The notes under the pieces: generated by a model
What the model saw: the letters and a program-made list of their open reading frames with translations, nothing else
Databases searched by the model: none
What the model was told of the DNA's origin: nothing
Assembly (NCBI RefSeq): GCF_002836735.1
Contig: NZ_PJAS01000072.1
Location: 124,001-188,000 of the forward strand
Direction: 5' to 3'
Source of the DNA: Psychrobacter sp. 4Bb
Lineage (GTDB): Bacteria > Pseudomonadota > Gammaproteobacteria > Pseudomonadales > Moraxellaceae
Length of the DNA: 64,000 nt
Shown here: positions 36,698 to 48,110 of the stretch, piece by piece
How positions within the stretch are numbered: the first letter of the stretch is position 1
How the letters are laid out: every line of letters begins with the position of its first letter
Position numbers and translations under genes: made by a program

Positions 36698-37927
36698 CTA
36701 AACGCTTTCACGATCTTTGATGCTCTGCTGCCACGCGGCTGAGCGTCTAGTACGATCGGCAACTTGTCCAACCAACTGACCACAAGCGGCATCGATGTCA
36801 TCACCACGTGTTTGGCGAATCGTACAAACGAAACCCGCTTCGCTCAATATATTACTAAACGCATGAATACGGTTGTTGCTTGATTTGTCATACGGTGCAT
36901 GTGGGAATGGGTTGAACGGAATAAGGTTAATCTTACTTGGTAACCCTTCTAATAAAGCAACTAACTGATGGGCATGCTCATTACTGTCATTGACCCCATC
37001 AAGCATCACATATTCAATCGTAACGTGCTTCTTATGACGTGGATTGACATCATAGACATAGTTTTTTGCCGCTGCAATCAGCTCTTCTAACGGATATTTT
37101 TTATTAATTGGTACCAGCTCGTTACGCAGCTCATCATTTGGTGCATGCAGTGAAATGGCCAATGCCACATCGATGTCTTGTGCTAGCTGATACATTTTCG
37201 GAACGACACCAGAAGTCGATAACGTGACGCGACGCTTTGACAGTCCATAAGCATGATCGCTTAGCATCAACTCCATTGAACCTACTACAGGTTTATAGTT
37301 CAATAGCGGCTCACCCATGCCCATCATCACCACGTTGGTGACGTTATTTTCCCATAGGCTATGATCAACGTTTTCTAAACTTTCATTTTCATCTGTCATA
37401 TATGACGCATTAGCGACCCATAACTGACCGATAATTTCAGCCGCACTTAAGTCACGCTCAAACCCTTGCTTACCTGTACTACAGAAGCTACAGTCTAGTG
37501 CACAGCCTACTTGAGAAGACACGCATAATGTCTTACGGCCATTTAACTTGCTATCATCTGCAGGGATAAGCACCGTCTCAACCAATGAGCCACCAGTGAC
37601 TTCAAATACCCATTTACGCGTACCATCATCACTATATTGACGATGAATTACTTTGGGCGGTACCACACAAGCATTAAGTGACAATTTGTCTCGCAACGAC
37701 TTACTCAAATTGGTCATTTGCTCAAAGTCCGTCACCCCATGCTGATAAATCCACTTGATGACCTGAGTCGCACGAAATGGCTTTTCACCGATACTTTTGA
37801 AGTAATCAGACAGCTGTGCTTGTGTCATACCTAGTAGATTGGTTTTTGCGTGCGCCTCGTCTACTAGCTTAATACTATCAGTAAGCTTGGTAGGTACGTG
37901 CTGGGTTGGTGCTTGAACAGTTGACAT
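36698..37927 (-). CDS. rlmN: dual-specificity rRNA/tRNA adenine-C2 methyltransferase RlmN
   Basis: Radical-SAM enzyme that methylates A2503 of 23S rRNA and A37 of some tRNAs. The cluster motif [11 protein letters not shown] (CxxxCxxC) is intact, followed by [16 protein letters not shown]. Other RlmN blocks are [24 protein letters not shown] and FNPFPHAPY. The late cysteine in [10 protein letters not shown] is one of the two catalytic ones. Length 409 is about 25 above E. coli because of an N-terminal extension. A ribosome site (AAAGG) precedes the ATG. Confidence 0.97.
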   Translation of the reverse strand: MSTVQAPTQHVPTKLTDSIKLVDEAHAKTNLLGMTQAQLSDYFKSIGEKPFRATQVIKWIYQHGVTDFEQMTNLSKSLRDKLSLNACVVPPKVIHRQYSDDGTRKWVFEVTGGSLVETVLIPADDSKLNGRKTLCVSSQVGCALDCSFCSTGKQGFERDLSAAEIIGQLWVANASYMTDENESLENVDHSLWENNVTNVVMMGMGEPLLNYKPVVGSMELMLSDHAYGLSKRRVTLSTSGVVPKMYQLAQDIDVALAISLHAPNDELRNELVPINKKYPLEELIAAAKNYVYDVNPRHKKHVTIEYVMLDGVNDSNEHAHQLVALLEGLPSKINLIPFNPFPHAPYDKSSNNRIHAFSNILSEAGFVCTIRQTRGDDIDAACGQLVGQVADRTRRSAAWQQSIKDRESV

Positions 37928-38411
37928 AATAGGTAACCTTTTTGCATGCGCTTAAATGAGCGCTGCAATTATTGAGATGAGCGTTGCCGTACATACGTAT
38001 GGCAGGGATGCATGAGCAATCCGTTATGAGCGCAGTCTTTAGTAAGTTAATAAAATCAATAACACAATAAATCAATATTGAGTAAAAACATGCTGATAAG
38101 GGATTGATAACGCTAGTTAAAACTAATAATGAGGGAAACGTCGGACAATTTCAATCTAGATTGCGCTATTATAATCGAAGTTGCCTGTTGGCAAATAGCT
38201 AAAACGATTTATAGCTAAAACGGCCTATACCCATAAGATATAAGCCGTCTCGCAAACCAATTATAAACAATCAATGTTGTAAATAATTCGTCTATAGTCA
38301 ATCCAGTATAAAACTCATACAGGTAAGATCAGTCTAAATCGTAGCTGTCTTATTATAGCAGTTACCTCAAACAAATCGAACGCCGTAAAAGCTTATAGTT
38401 TATTTACTATA
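37928..38411. other. intergenic region between ndk and rlmN
   Basis: About 480 AT-rich bases without a credible gene. It contains a 12-bp direct repeat ATAGCTAAAACG (38195-38206 and 38211-38222) and a hairpin at 38220-38248 that may terminate ndk. A promoter for the rlmN-to-der series is expected on the minus strand. Confidence 0.5.
38216..38248 (-). terminator. possible weak terminator after ndk
   Basis: ACGGC (38220-38224) pairs with GCCGT (38244-38248), and an inner TATA pairs with TATA across one mismatch. On the minus strand the stem is followed by TTTT. It lies about 165 bases beyond the ndk stop, which is far, so the call is uncertain. Confidence 0.35.
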
Positions 38412-38843
38412 TTAGCGTGTACGTGCACAAACTTCATCATCGCTGAAGAAGTAGCTGATTTCACGTGCTGCTGATTCAGCTGAATCTGAACCATGTACTG
38501 CGTTTTCGTCGATGCTGCTAGCGAAGTCTGCACGGATAGTGCCTTCAGCAGCTTCTTTTGGGTTAGTTGCACCCATGATTTCACGATGTTGAGCGATAGC
38601 ATTTTCGCCTTCTAATACTGATACCAATACTGGACCTGACATCATGAAAGATTTTAGGTCGTTGTAAAATGGACGCTCAGCGTGCTCAGCGTAAAAACCG
38701 CCTGCTTTTTCATCATCAAGTTGTAGCATTTTAGCTGCAACGATTTTTAGACCAGCTTGTTCGAAACGGCTATAGATAGCGCCGATGTGGTTGCCAGCAA
38801 CTGCGTCAGGTTTGATGATAGATAAAGTACGTTCGTTAGCCAT
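38412..38843 (-). CDS. ndk: nucleoside diphosphate kinase
   Basis: Transfers the gamma phosphate between nucleoside di- and triphosphates through a phosphohistidine. The start [12 protein letters not shown], the block [14 protein letters not shown], and the active-site region with [18 protein letters not shown] (His in NAVHGSDS) are intact. Length 143 is the usual size. A strong ribosome site (AGGAG) precedes the ATG. It heads the conserved ndk-rlmN-pilF-rodZ-ispG-hisS series but is separated from rlmN by 480 bases. Confidence 0.98.
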   Translation of the reverse strand: MANERTLSIIKPDAVAGNHIGAIYSRFEQAGLKIVAAKMLQLDDEKAGGFYAEHAERPFYNDLKSFMMSGPVLVSVLEGENAIAQHREIMGATNPKEAAEGTIRADFASSIDENAVHGSDSAESAAREISYFFSDDEVCARTR

Positions 38844-39265
38844 GAGAAGCTCCTAATAAATGATAAATTCAATAAAATATGAAAAATTAATGCGTTGTTT
38901 TAGCTTTAGCCACAATGTTGACTTGGACTGTTTTACACAACTCATGGTATATCAGTGTATAACCATAAGCGCCAACATCGGATTGCTGCCTATTATAATG
39001 ATTAAGGCCATAAATGATAGGGTTAATTTATGACCATACCTTGCATAAAAGTAAATTTATAACAGTATCTTACTTACATCCAAGTTAAGTACTCATCAAC
39101 AACAGATGCATGAGCTATCGACTTACTTACCTTATCGCTACTCATATTTATCACTTATAGCTACCAGACTGATTTTATAGAGTATTTATATCATTATTAA
39201 TGATTAGAAAACCCTCAACACACCTTGCTAAGAGTTTTGCTAATACATACTACCAATCAAAACAT
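38844..39265. other. intergenic region upstream of ndk
   Basis: About 420 AT-rich bases with no gene. A TATAAT (minus strand, 38997-38992) could be the -10 of the ndk promoter, but its -35 partner is poor. I see no terminator for the LprI-like gene to the right. Confidence 0.45.
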
Positions 39266-39682
39266 TTAATCATCTAAGCGACTGTCTCGACAACTACCTG
39301 CATTGCATTCACGCACACGTTCATTCAAAAAATTAACTCGATTAGCTGTCTTATTGGTAGCACAGCTCATATTGACAAAGAAACCATCGCCATCGTTATA
39401 ACTACATTGGTCGTTGCGCTCGCGCATCCACGCTAATTGTCCGCGTTTAAGCGTGGCTTTTTGCTGTTTGTTTAGGAGTTTACTCAATTTATTGTAAGAG
39501 TTATTAAGCTCCTTATCTGCTTCCAAATATACTTTCGTGAGGCAATATAGCCCATCAAAGTCATTGTTTGGTTTGTCACAGTTTTCTGCACCCCAAGCAA
39601 ACATAGGCAACATGAAAGCTGCGGATGTAACTATTGCTATAGAGGTATTGCGAATCGTGGATTTAAGCGTATTCGTTGTCAT
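39266..39682 (-). CDS. LprI/DUF1311-family exported protein
   Basis: A 138-residue exported protein. I start it at 39682 (MTTNTLKS) because AAGGAA lies seven bases upstream; the frame extends to 39715 without a ribosome site. The signal peptide ends near AWGA. The mature part has six cysteines (ENCDKPN, LYCLTK, DQCSYN, MSCATN, RECNAG, SCRDS), the helix KELNNSYNKLSKLL and the block LAWMRERNDQC, which match the LprI/DUF1311 family. Some members inhibit lysozyme; that role here is only a guess. Confidence 0.8.
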   Translation of the reverse strand: MTTNTLKSTIRNTSIAIVTSAAFMLPMFAWGAENCDKPNNDFDGLYCLTKVYLEADKELNNSYNKLSKLLNKQQKATLKRGQLAWMRERNDQCSYNDGDGFFVNMSCATNKTANRVNFLNERVRECNAGSCRDSRLDD

Positions 39683-39865
39683 AGCAAATTCCTTTTTGTA
39701 TGTTGATAAAACCAAATCCGTCTATAATATCTTACACTTAATTAAACCAAAATAATGTCAGTACATTCATTATTTATGATATTTTTAGATGACATTATAG
39801 CTAGTAGCCCTACTCTTACACTGTTGAAGATCAAGGTAATCAATCAAATTCTTGAAATAACACAC

Positions 39866-39899
39866 AAAAAAAACCCAACGCTCAGCATTGGGGTTTTTT
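39866..39899. terminator. bidirectional intrinsic terminator after purA
   Basis: CCCAACGC (39874-39881) pairs with GCATTGGG (39885-39892) with one C-A mismatch and a three-base loop. It is flanked by eight A on the left and six T on the right. It lies about 40 bases past the purA stop. Confidence 0.88.
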
Positions 39900-39939
39900 A
39901 TTAATACTAAAAACTATTTAATCAAGTTTATAGTAAAAA

Positions 39940-41238
<1,299 letters not shown>

Positions 41239-41308
41239 TTACCTTTATGTATTGAGGTGTGTGCAATAAAAGCTGAAAATTAAAATGATTTTCTTAGCTA
41301 TATCTTTT

Positions 41309-41344
41309 TATCTCAGTGGTTTATGAAATAGAAACACTGAGATA
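41309..41344. repeat. 10-bp perfect inverted repeat in the purA leader region
   Basis: TATCTCAGTG (41309-41318) and CACTGAGATA (41335-41344) are perfect reverse complements. TTT (41320-41322) and AAA (41332-41334) can extend the stem past a bulged G. It ends 74 bases upstream of purA and about 90 beyond hisZ. No T-tract follows on the minus strand, so it is not a standard terminator. Confidence 0.65.
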
Positions 41345-41436
41345 TCTAACGAATAATTTTGCGATTTCGTAATCTGTACTGAATAATTTTGGTTACGTGC
41401 GCCGCATGCGCCATTCAATAGTCTACTATTAGACAA

Positions 41437-42732
41437 TTAAACAGTTTGTAGCTGCCACTGATTGTCAGCCATGCTTAAACGATGCGTAACATCATCTGGA
41501 CTATCCTGTGCATCTAACGGCATAGTGACGCGATAGCCTTGCTGACGTAGACTCTCTACTTGTTGCAGTAGCGTCTGCATCTCATCTGTATTTGCATTAG
41601 ACAAAGCGGCAAAATCAACCAAGACAACGGTTGGCGCATCTAACTGTGTATGAGCCAGCAATCGGCTAACATCCATACTAAAGCCCGTGGCCGCGCGTAA
41701 CGCTTGCGTCTGGCTTTGCATACCATCAAAACGACCACCACGTACGAGTGGCTGCGTTTCGCTATTGATATAACCATTGAAGACGATGCCAGTATGATAG
41801 TGATAACCTGATAGCTCAGTCACATCAATACTGACTGGGCACTGCCATTGGTCTTGTAGATAGTTTTTCAGACGCTGTAGCTCATCGATTGCCGTTGCGA
41901 TTTGGCTGTCTTGCTGCGCTGCATCTGATAATTTGGCTAATAGATTTGCGATATCATGACCAAAGCGTGCCAACATATAAAAATCATCACCCATTGGCAA
42001 AGCGCGGCAAACACGCTTAAGCTCTGGTAGGTTTTTATTGGCATATAGGTACATCAATTGTTCAGTATCACTGTCTGATAACTCAGCCAATTCAGCCAAA
42101 CGTTTGAATATCGCTACGTGACCCAAATCGATATGGAGCGCTGCACTCATATTGAGTTTATTTACCATCGTAAACAGCACATCTATCAGCTCAATATCTG
42201 CCGCTAGTGACGCACAGCCAAATATCTCAGCACCTAACTGTAGCGGCGTACGTGAGCCAAACAGACCTGATGGCAAGGTATGGATCACATCACCAACGTA
42301 GCAATAACGCGCAATACCTGTACCGCCATGATGCGCATCTATACGCAAAATCTGCGGGGTAATATCAGCGCGTACGCCCATTAGACGCCCAGTCAACTGA
42401 TCGATAATCTTAAAGGTTTGACGTTTCAGATCTTCTGACGCATCACTTAGCAAAGACTCAGTAAACTCAATCATCGGTGGGCAAACCAGCTGATAACCAT
42501 GAGTAATAAGCTGCTCGATTAACTGATATCTAAGCACTTCTTGCTTATGCGCATCTTCAAACAGGACATCAACCACCCCATCAGGCAATAGCCAACTATT
42601 GGCAACATCACTGCCAAAGTTACTCAAATATGGCATGCGATTGGGTGCAGCACTGTTTTCGGCAGGCTGAGACACTGTTTCGTTGGTAGAATTTGGCTGG
42701 GCAGGTTTTGCAGAATCAGAACTAACAGACAC
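41437..42732 (-). CDS. hisZ: ATP phosphoribosyltransferase regulatory subunit HisZ
   Basis: A HisS paralogue without synthetase activity that partners with short-form HisG in histidine synthesis. It has the synthetase-like fold: VVDVLFEDAHKQEVLRYQLIEQL at the start, FKIIDQLTGRLMGVRADITPQILRID and YHTGIVFNGYI...VRGGRFDG later. It has 431 residues, with a 35-residue Ser/Asn/Gln-rich N-terminus. The start codon is GTG, with AAGGA seven bases before it. hisG is not in the window. Located upstream of purA in the same direction. Confidence 0.95.
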   Translation of the reverse strand: MSVSSDSAKPAQPNSTNETVSQPAENSAAPNRMPYLSNFGSDVANSWLLPDGVVDVLFEDAHKQEVLRYQLIEQLITHGYQLVCPPMIEFTESLLSDASEDLKRQTFKIIDQLTGRLMGVRADITPQILRIDAHHGGTGIARYCYVGDVIHTLPSGLFGSRTPLQLGAEIFGCASLAADIELIDVLFTMVNKLNMSAALHIDLGHVAIFKRLAELAELSDSDTEQLMYLYANKNLPELKRVCRALPMGDDFYMLARFGHDIANLLAKLSDAAQQDSQIATAIDELQRLKNYLQDQWQCPVSIDVTELSGYHYHTGIVFNGYINSETQPLVRGGRFDGMQSQTQALRAATGFSMDVSRLLAHTQLDAPTVVLVDFAALSNANTDEMQTLLQQVESLRQQGYRVTMPLDAQDSPDDVTHRLSMADNQWQLQTV

Positions 42733-43220
42733 AATAAATCCTTGTTTGGCGTATCGCTTACCAAAAACGCGGTACTGATGCGGTACTTAAAGGGTGATTT
42801 GCCGGGTATTGACGCTGTGTGTGTTTATTTTTAACGCGCAACATCATTGACCCAATTATTTATAAACAAACCAGGTAACCGCAAAAGGGTGAATAATAAG
42901 TATAATTTAGAATGATAAGACGAGTATCTTTATGCGCTAAAAAATTGCGACAAATAATCAAGGCACTTTATGCTTTAGTTTAGCATAGCACTCAAGGTTC
43001 GCCTAGTGACAATTAGCCACAATCACTATCTAATTACAGTTCAATTGCTGCTTATTAGCTTAGCAGATGTAACAGTCATCATTGATGTATTTGGCTCAAT
43101 ATTGGGCGAATAGCCGAGAGGTTTATTTTTTGTTAACCATAAGATAATGAGCGTGATTACGGCAGCGTCATCAACACAGACTCATGATACACTAACACAT
43201 ATTTTTATCTCGGAAGCCTT
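42733..43220. other. divergent intergenic region between hisZ and a DUF2237 gene
   Basis: About 490 AT-rich bases with promoters expected on both strands. I find no gene, repeat or clear terminator. A CGGAAG ribosome site is just before the DUF2237 start. Confidence 0.45.
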
Positions 43221-43610
43221 ATGTCATCTGATTACCACCCAAACCCTGCCATCAACCAAACCAATGTCTTAGGCACCGCACTTGCCAGCTGTTGTTTCGA
43301 TCCAATTACTGGCTATTATCGCAATGGTTTTTGTCATACTGGCAACCATGATGTCGGTCAACATACCGTCTGCGCCAAGATGACCAGCGAGTTTTTAAAC
43401 TTCTCTGCCAGTCGCGGTAACGACCTAATTACCCCACTACCTGAATACAACTTTCCTGGTCTCAAACCTGGTGACTACTGGTGCATCTGCGCGCTACGTT
43501 GGGTTGAAGCATTGGACTTCGATATTGCACCGCAAATTAAACTAGAAGCGTGTCACGAGAGCCTATTGGCATTGGTAGATATCGATACGCTAAAAAGCTA
43601 TGCCCTATAG
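43221..43610 (+). CDS. DUF2237 family protein
   Basis: A 129-residue cytosolic protein of a widespread but uncharacterised family. Family features are NVLGTALASCCFDPITGYYRNGFC, HTVCAKMTSEFLNFSASRGNDL and PGLKPGDYWCICALRW. It is cysteine-rich (five conserved Cys) and compact. There is no signal peptide. It is on the plus strand, 70 bases ahead of corA, and could share its transcript. Function unknown. Confidence 0.92.
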   Translation: MSSDYHPNPAINQTNVLGTALASCCFDPITGYYRNGFCHTGNHDVGQHTVCAKMTSEFLNFSASRGNDLITPLPEYNFPGLKPGDYWCICALRWVEALDFDIAPQIKLEACHESLLALVDIDTLKSYAL

Positions 43611-43695
43611 ATAATATTGGCACACGATAAAACCGTAGCAGCTTTCACAGCATATTTGGATTATTGAATTTTTTTATTATATGACAGGAAAGTAT

Positions 43696-44910
43696 ATGGA
43701 AAATGATAATAATCAATTGATTAAAAAAACGGCGCATATTGCGCCTGATTCCAATATGAATCATATTTACGCCAATATGAATGACAAGCATCTCTATTTG
43801 GACGATGATGATAGCTATATCTATGGTGATGTGGACGCCACTACTGAAGATACTATTGAGACCATGACGGTCTACGATCCTGACTCTGAACGCTATGAAG
43901 ATATTGACTCATCAAGCGCAGGCGAAGTGGTCAATTGCTACGCTTACTCACGTAAAACAGGTGAGAATCTTAATAGAGTGGCGCTCAACGATGTGAGTCG
44001 TACGCTAGGGAACAACGGTCAATTTATTTGGCTTGGGCTATATGATCCAAGCTTAGAAACCATGGTCAAAGTAAAAGAAGCCTTTGACCTGCATGAGCTA
44101 GCGATTGAAGATGCCTTTGCTGATCATCAACGTGCTAAGGTCGAAAACTACGATAATGATATGGTCTTTGTGGTGCTACGTACAGCCAAGCTCGAAGACA
44201 ATGTCATCCGTTATGGTACTACTGCGATATTTATGGGTAAAAACTACCTGATTACGATTCGCAATGGCCCGTCAAACTCTTATGCGCCAGTACGTGAGCA
44301 CTGCCATCGTCGCCCCGAAAAGCTACGCATGGGGCCTATATTTGTATTGCACGCTATCCTCGATTTTATCGTTGATAACTACATGCCCATCACTGACCGA
44401 TTGGGTCGCTATTTGCGTGAGCAGGAGCACAAAGTCTTCACCTATGAGTTTGATAAAGGCACCCTAAAAAACCTTTACGAGCTAAAGTCACAACTGGTAC
44501 ATATGCGCGCCATTATCTTACCTGTGCAAGACATCTGTAGCTTTTTTATCAATCATAAAAAAAGTGAGATTGTCTCTGGATTTTCTCAAGCCGCTAAGCC
44601 GTACTTTCGCGATGTGAACGATCACCTGTTGCACTCACTAGATGCTATTAATGGCCTCAATGAAATGCTGAGCGTGGTGATGAATACCTATATGGCGATG
44701 GTCAATATGGGTCAGAATGAAGTGGTGCGTAAGCTCGCTGCATGGGCAGGTATTCTAGCAGTGCCGACAGCCATCGCTGGCATCTATGGCATGAACTTTG
44801 ATTTTATGCCTGAGCTTCATTGGAAATACTCTTACCTTGTCATCATGGCCATTATTATCGCCTTATGTAGCTATCTGTACTATAACTTCAAAAGATTGAA
44901 ATGGTTGTAA
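43696..44910 (+). CDS. corA: CorA-family divalent cation transporter
   Basis: Magnesium/cobalt channel of the inner membrane, about 404 residues. I start it at 43696 (MENDNNQL) because AGGAAA lies six bases upstream; the ATG at 43681 has none. A cytosolic N-terminal funnel is followed by two membrane helices with the selectivity signature GMN in AGIYGMNFDFMPEL (near the C-terminus). The first 85 residues are unusually acidic (runs such as YLDDDDSYIYGDVD), which extends the protein about 80 residues beyond E. coli CorA. The C-terminus is basic. Confidence 0.95.
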   Translation: MENDNNQLIKKTAHIAPDSNMNHIYANMNDKHLYLDDDDSYIYGDVDATTEDTIETMTVYDPDSERYEDIDSSSAGEVVNCYAYSRKTGENLNRVALNDVSRTLGNNGQFIWLGLYDPSLETMVKVKEAFDLHELAIEDAFADHQRAKVENYDNDMVFVVLRTAKLEDNVIRYGTTAIFMGKNYLITIRNGPSNSYAPVREHCHRRPEKLRMGPIFVLHAILDFIVDNYMPITDRLGRYLREQEHKVFTYEFDKGTLKNLYELKSQLVHMRAIILPVQDICSFFINHKKSEIVSGFSQAAKPYFRDVNDHLLHSLDAINGLNEMLSVVMNTYMAMVNMGQNEVVRKLAAWAGILAVPTAIAGIYGMNFDFMPELHWKYSYLVIMAIIIALCSYLYYNFKRLKWL

Positions 44911-44929
44911 TACCAAATGCCATCCGTAA

Positions 44930-44960
44930 AAAAAGAGCAACCACTGGTCGCTCTTTTTTT
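44930..44960. terminator. bidirectional intrinsic terminator between corA and psiE
   Basis: GAGCAACC (44935-44942) pairs with GGTCGCTC (44946-44953) with one A-C mismatch and a three-base loop. A-runs on the left and seven T on the right make it work in both directions for the converging genes. Confidence 0.9.
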
Positions 44961-44990
44961 ATGTTGCTATCTTTCTGTATTGCTATCTAA

Positions 44991-45509
44991 TTATTCACGG
45001 CGATGCTTAGTATGGCTATCAGGCGCTTGAGCATTATCAGGCAACAATGCTTTAACCGTTAGGTTTGCATGTTGTTTATCGAGATTGTCTTCTGGGCGAC
45101 CAAACGTTTTTGCTGTCCAAGTCAAGATTACAATAGAGCCGCTTAGTAGCATGATGGCCACGGAAATTGTTGCTAGCAGCCATAAATGGAAATAGTCTGA
45201 AACAGCCTGCACATCAACCACCAAATGTCGTGACAAGGCCGTTATGGCAATAAATATCAAAAACTGTACTGGCAGTCGGTGGGTTTTAAAGTAGATACCT
45301 ATCATAGCCAATAGCTCAAGGTAAATAAATAACATCAATATGTCTTTTAGATCCGCTGAACCCTTTTGGACAATATAAATAAACTCTTTACCTGCAGTCC
45401 AAACGACAACCACACTGATTAGAAATAAAATAACGTAATGACAGACATCGACAAACTCTCTACCAATACTTTGTAGTCGCTCATGAACACCTACGTTTTT
45501 TTTAGCCAT
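44991..45509 (-). CDS. psiE: PsiE-family phosphate-starvation-inducible membrane protein
   Basis: A 172-residue inner-membrane protein with four helices (about 22-44, 57-75, 80-98, 107-130). The central block DILMLFIYLELLAMIGIYFKTHRLPVQ with HL(V)VD after it is typical of the PsiE family. Its molecular role is unknown even in E. coli, where expression responds to phosphate and cAMP-CRP. A ribosome site (AGGACC) lies before the ATG. It stands alone between the corA terminator and folD. Confidence 0.9.
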   Translation of the reverse strand: MAKKNVGVHERLQSIGREFVDVCHYVILFLISVVVVWTAGKEFIYIVQKGSADLKDILMLFIYLELLAMIGIYFKTHRLPVQFLIFIAITALSRHLVVDVQAVSDYFHLWLLATISVAIMLLSGSIVILTWTAKTFGRPEDNLDKQHANLTVKALLPDNAQAPDSHTKHRRE

Positions 45510-45608
45510 GTTTAGGTCCTATCAACTGAAATGTGGTTGATTTAGCCTGAGTCTATGTTACCTCAGGCCCCTTATATATCGGCAATCAGTATTCGTATGA
45601 CTATTTTT

Positions 45609-46487
45609 TTAGCCTTTATTCAAACCCGCTGATTTTTCAGCAGCATCGACCGTTTGGCGAATAAGCGTGTTGATAGTCATCGGTCCAACGCCGCCTGGTA
45701 CTGGCGTATAAGCGCTGGCAATGTTTTCCATGCCTTTCATTTCGATATCACCAACACCGCCATCATCTGTTGGATGGAAACCTGCATCAATGACAACCGC
45801 GCCTGCTTTGATCCACTCTGCTTTAATCAGCTCAGGTACACCTACCGCACCAACCACGATATCTGCACGCTTAATATGCGCCGCCAAATCTTGAGTTCTT
45901 GAATGACAGATAGTCACTGTACAGTTAGCATTCAATAGCATCATTGCCATTGGCTTACCTAAGATAGCACTACGCCCTACGACTACGGCTTCTTTACCTG
46001 ATAGCTCGATATTATGATGCTCTAGCAAATGCATGATGCCCTGCGGTGTGCATGAGCCATAAGCTGACTGCTGCATCGCCATACGACCAAAACCAAGACA
46101 AGTCACACCATCGACGTCTTTTGCTAAATCAATCTGCTCAAAACAAGCACGCTCATCAATATGCTCAGGAACCGGATGCTGTAGCAAAATACCATGTACA
46201 TCTGGATTGCTATTTAACTCATCTATCTTTGCCATGAGCTGCTCAGTAGTCGTGGCACTTGGCATCTCAACGCGTATAGAGTCCATGCCAACACGCTTGC
46301 AAGCGTTGCCTTTCATACGAACATAAGTGGCAGAGGCTGGATCGTCACCAACCAATATCGTCGCTAAGCTTGGGGTGCGGCCAGTCTTTTCCTTAATCGT
46401 ATCTACGCGCGTGCGCAGATCCTGTTCTATTTGTTTGGCAAGTGCTTTGCCGTCCAAAACGGTAGCGGATTCTTGGGCAGTAGACAT
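45609..46487 (-). CDS. folD: methylenetetrahydrofolate dehydrogenase/cyclohydrolase FolD
   Basis: Bifunctional enzyme that interconverts methylene-, methenyl- and formyl-tetrahydrofolate. I set the start at 46487 (MSTAQES), where GGAGT is five bases upstream; the frame to 46538 adds an unlikely hydrophobic leader. Visible signatures are [16 protein letters not shown] with the catalytic lysine, [37 protein letters not shown] and [16 protein letters not shown]. Length 292 is normal. Confidence 0.97.
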   Translation of the reverse strand: MSTAQESATVLDGKALAKQIEQDLRTRVDTIKEKTGRTPSLATILVGDDPASATYVRMKGNACKRVGMDSIRVEMPSATTTEQLMAKIDELNSNPDVHGILLQHPVPEHIDERACFEQIDLAKDVDGVTCLGFGRMAMQQSAYGSCTPQGIMHLLEHHNIELSGKEAVVVGRSAILGKPMAMMLLNANCTVTICHSRTQDLAAHIKRADIVVGAVGVPELIKAEWIKAGAVVIDAGFHPTDDGGVGDIEMKGMENIASAYTPVPGGVGPMTINTLIRQTVDAAEKSAGLNKG

Positions 46488-46765
46488 AGTAACTCCAATA
46501 GAGGGTACGATATAAAAAAATAAAGACAGCGCGCGCAAATACTTTGCATGCCTGTCCTTTGGTTCGTCAATCTTTGACTAAGAGTAATATTGTACCTGTG
46601 TACGCTACAAAATCCTAGCGTAAGATAAAGCCTGCGCACTGATAAATTTTCATAATAAGTCAATTAAACAGTATTGCTTATATATAGGCAAATGTACCTT
46701 ATGCTTTTAGTAAGAGTAGCATCGACCACAAAGTAAATTTCTAAAAATAATCATTCATTGCCATT

Positions 46766-47965
46766 TTATTCGACCATCGAATCAAACACGCTATCGATCG
46801 CTTGTATTGTCAGTTCAATTTCAGCCGCCGTAAGCGTAGGATGCACTAGAAACATCAGACTACTCTCACCTAGCTGCTTTGCCATTGGCAATCTAACACT
46901 TGGACGCAACCCTGTATTATCAAAGGCCTTCTCCAAATAGACTTCTGACGCAGATCCAGAGAAGCAAGGCACACCTTGATTGTTAATTGCTTCAATAATA
47001 CGGTCACGTGTCCAACCAGTAGGTAGATTATCGGACTGCACATAGACATATAATTTATAGTAAGCATGGTTAGCATTTGAGAACTGCGCTAAATGCTCTA
47101 GTCTCGGCACACAAAGGTAGCCTTTGGACTCCCATTTGCTACAGGACTCTAGTATGGCTTGCGCATTAACAGTCCGTCTAGCTGTCCACTCACTCATTTT
47201 TTCCAGTTGAATACGCCCCAGAACGCCTTGCATCTCAGTCATACGCCAATTGGTACCAAAGCTCTCATGGAGCCAGTTGTAGCCAGGTGATTGTTCCGTT
47301 TCATAGACTGCAGCATAGCTCTTACCATGATCCTTATACGCCCACATTTTTCGCCATAGCAGCTCGCTATCAGTGGTGACCATACCGCCCTCACCTCCTG
47401 TGCTCATAATCTTATCTTGGCAAAAACTCCATGCCCCAACATGACCAATACTGCCAACGCTTCGCCCTTTATATCGTGCGCCATGAGCTTGCGCGCAATC
47501 TTCAATGACATATAGGTCATGCTCATCTGCCAGTGCCATAATGCTGTCCATATCGCATGGCCAGCCAGCTAAATGGACGCACACGATACCTTTCGTCTTG
47601 TCGCTTAATACAGCTGTGATGGTCTCAGCGGTGATATTACCAGTTGCTTCATCGACATCTGCAAAGATGGGGGTCGCACCTGCATTGACGATTGATGAAA
47701 TACTAGCAATAAAGGTACGCGGTGTGACGATGACCTCATCACCTGCACCTATATCGAGTGCTTGTAACGCGACATCCAATGCTAAGGTGCCATTACCCAA
47801 TGCTATTGCGTACTTACTACCTACCCAGTCAGCAAACTCTCGCTCAAACTGACGACATTCTTCGCCTGTCCAATAATTGACTTTGTTAGATAGTAGTACT
47901 CGACTGACAGCATCAGCCTCATGTTGCGTAAATTTTGGCCAAGGTGAAAAAGGGGTATTTAGCAT
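46766..47965 (-). CDS. DegT/DnrJ-type PLP aminotransferase for sugar synthesis
   Basis: Probable sugar aminotransferase of 399 residues that converts a nucleotide 4-keto sugar into an amino sugar in the cytosol. The PLP lysine is Lys185 in FCQDKIMSTGGEGG, and the pyridine-pairing aspartate is Asp156 in VIEDCAQAHGARYKG. Family blocks at the start are WTGEECRQFEREFADWVGS and ALGNGTLALDVALQAL. It is the last gene of the polysaccharide locus, preceded by a strong ribosome site (AGAGGAAC). With the 4,6-dehydratase and PglC-like enzyme it fits a PglE-like role, but the exact product is inferred. Confidence 0.88.
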   Translation of the reverse strand: MLNTPFSPWPKFTQHEADAVSRVLLSNKVNYWTGEECRQFEREFADWVGSKYAIALGNGTLALDVALQALDIGAGDEVIVTPRTFIASISSIVNAGATPIFADVDEATGNITAETITAVLSDKTKGIVCVHLAGWPCDMDSIMALADEHDLYVIEDCAQAHGARYKGRSVGSIGHVGAWSFCQDKIMSTGGEGGMVTTDSELLWRKMWAYKDHGKSYAAVYETEQSPGYNWLHESFGTNWRMTEMQGVLGRIQLEKMSEWTARRTVNAQAILESCSKWESKGYLCVPRLEHLAQFSNANHAYYKLYVYVQSDNLPTGWTRDRIIEAINNQGVPCFSGSASEVYLEKAFDNTGLRPSVRLPMAKQLGESSLMFLVHPTLTAAEIELTIQAIDSVFDSMVE

Positions 47966-48110
47966 ATGTTCCTCTATGGTACTTATGTCTAATGTTGTGT
48001 CACGCTCTACGATAAACTGCTCACTATGTTATTAACCTTTTTATCTATCATGATTTGCTTCATGCCTAAATTTTTCAATTAGCTGTATTGCTATCAGCAC
48101 AGAGTATTTT

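Noticed and set aside
37878..38075. 65-codon frame on the minus strand before rlmN
   Set aside because: It overlaps the rlmN start in another frame and shows no protein-like pattern.
46539..46765. Search for a JUMPStart/ops element or promoter next to the polysaccharide locus
   Set aside because: This is the 3' end of the locus; the element, if any, would be upstream of wza beyond the right edge.
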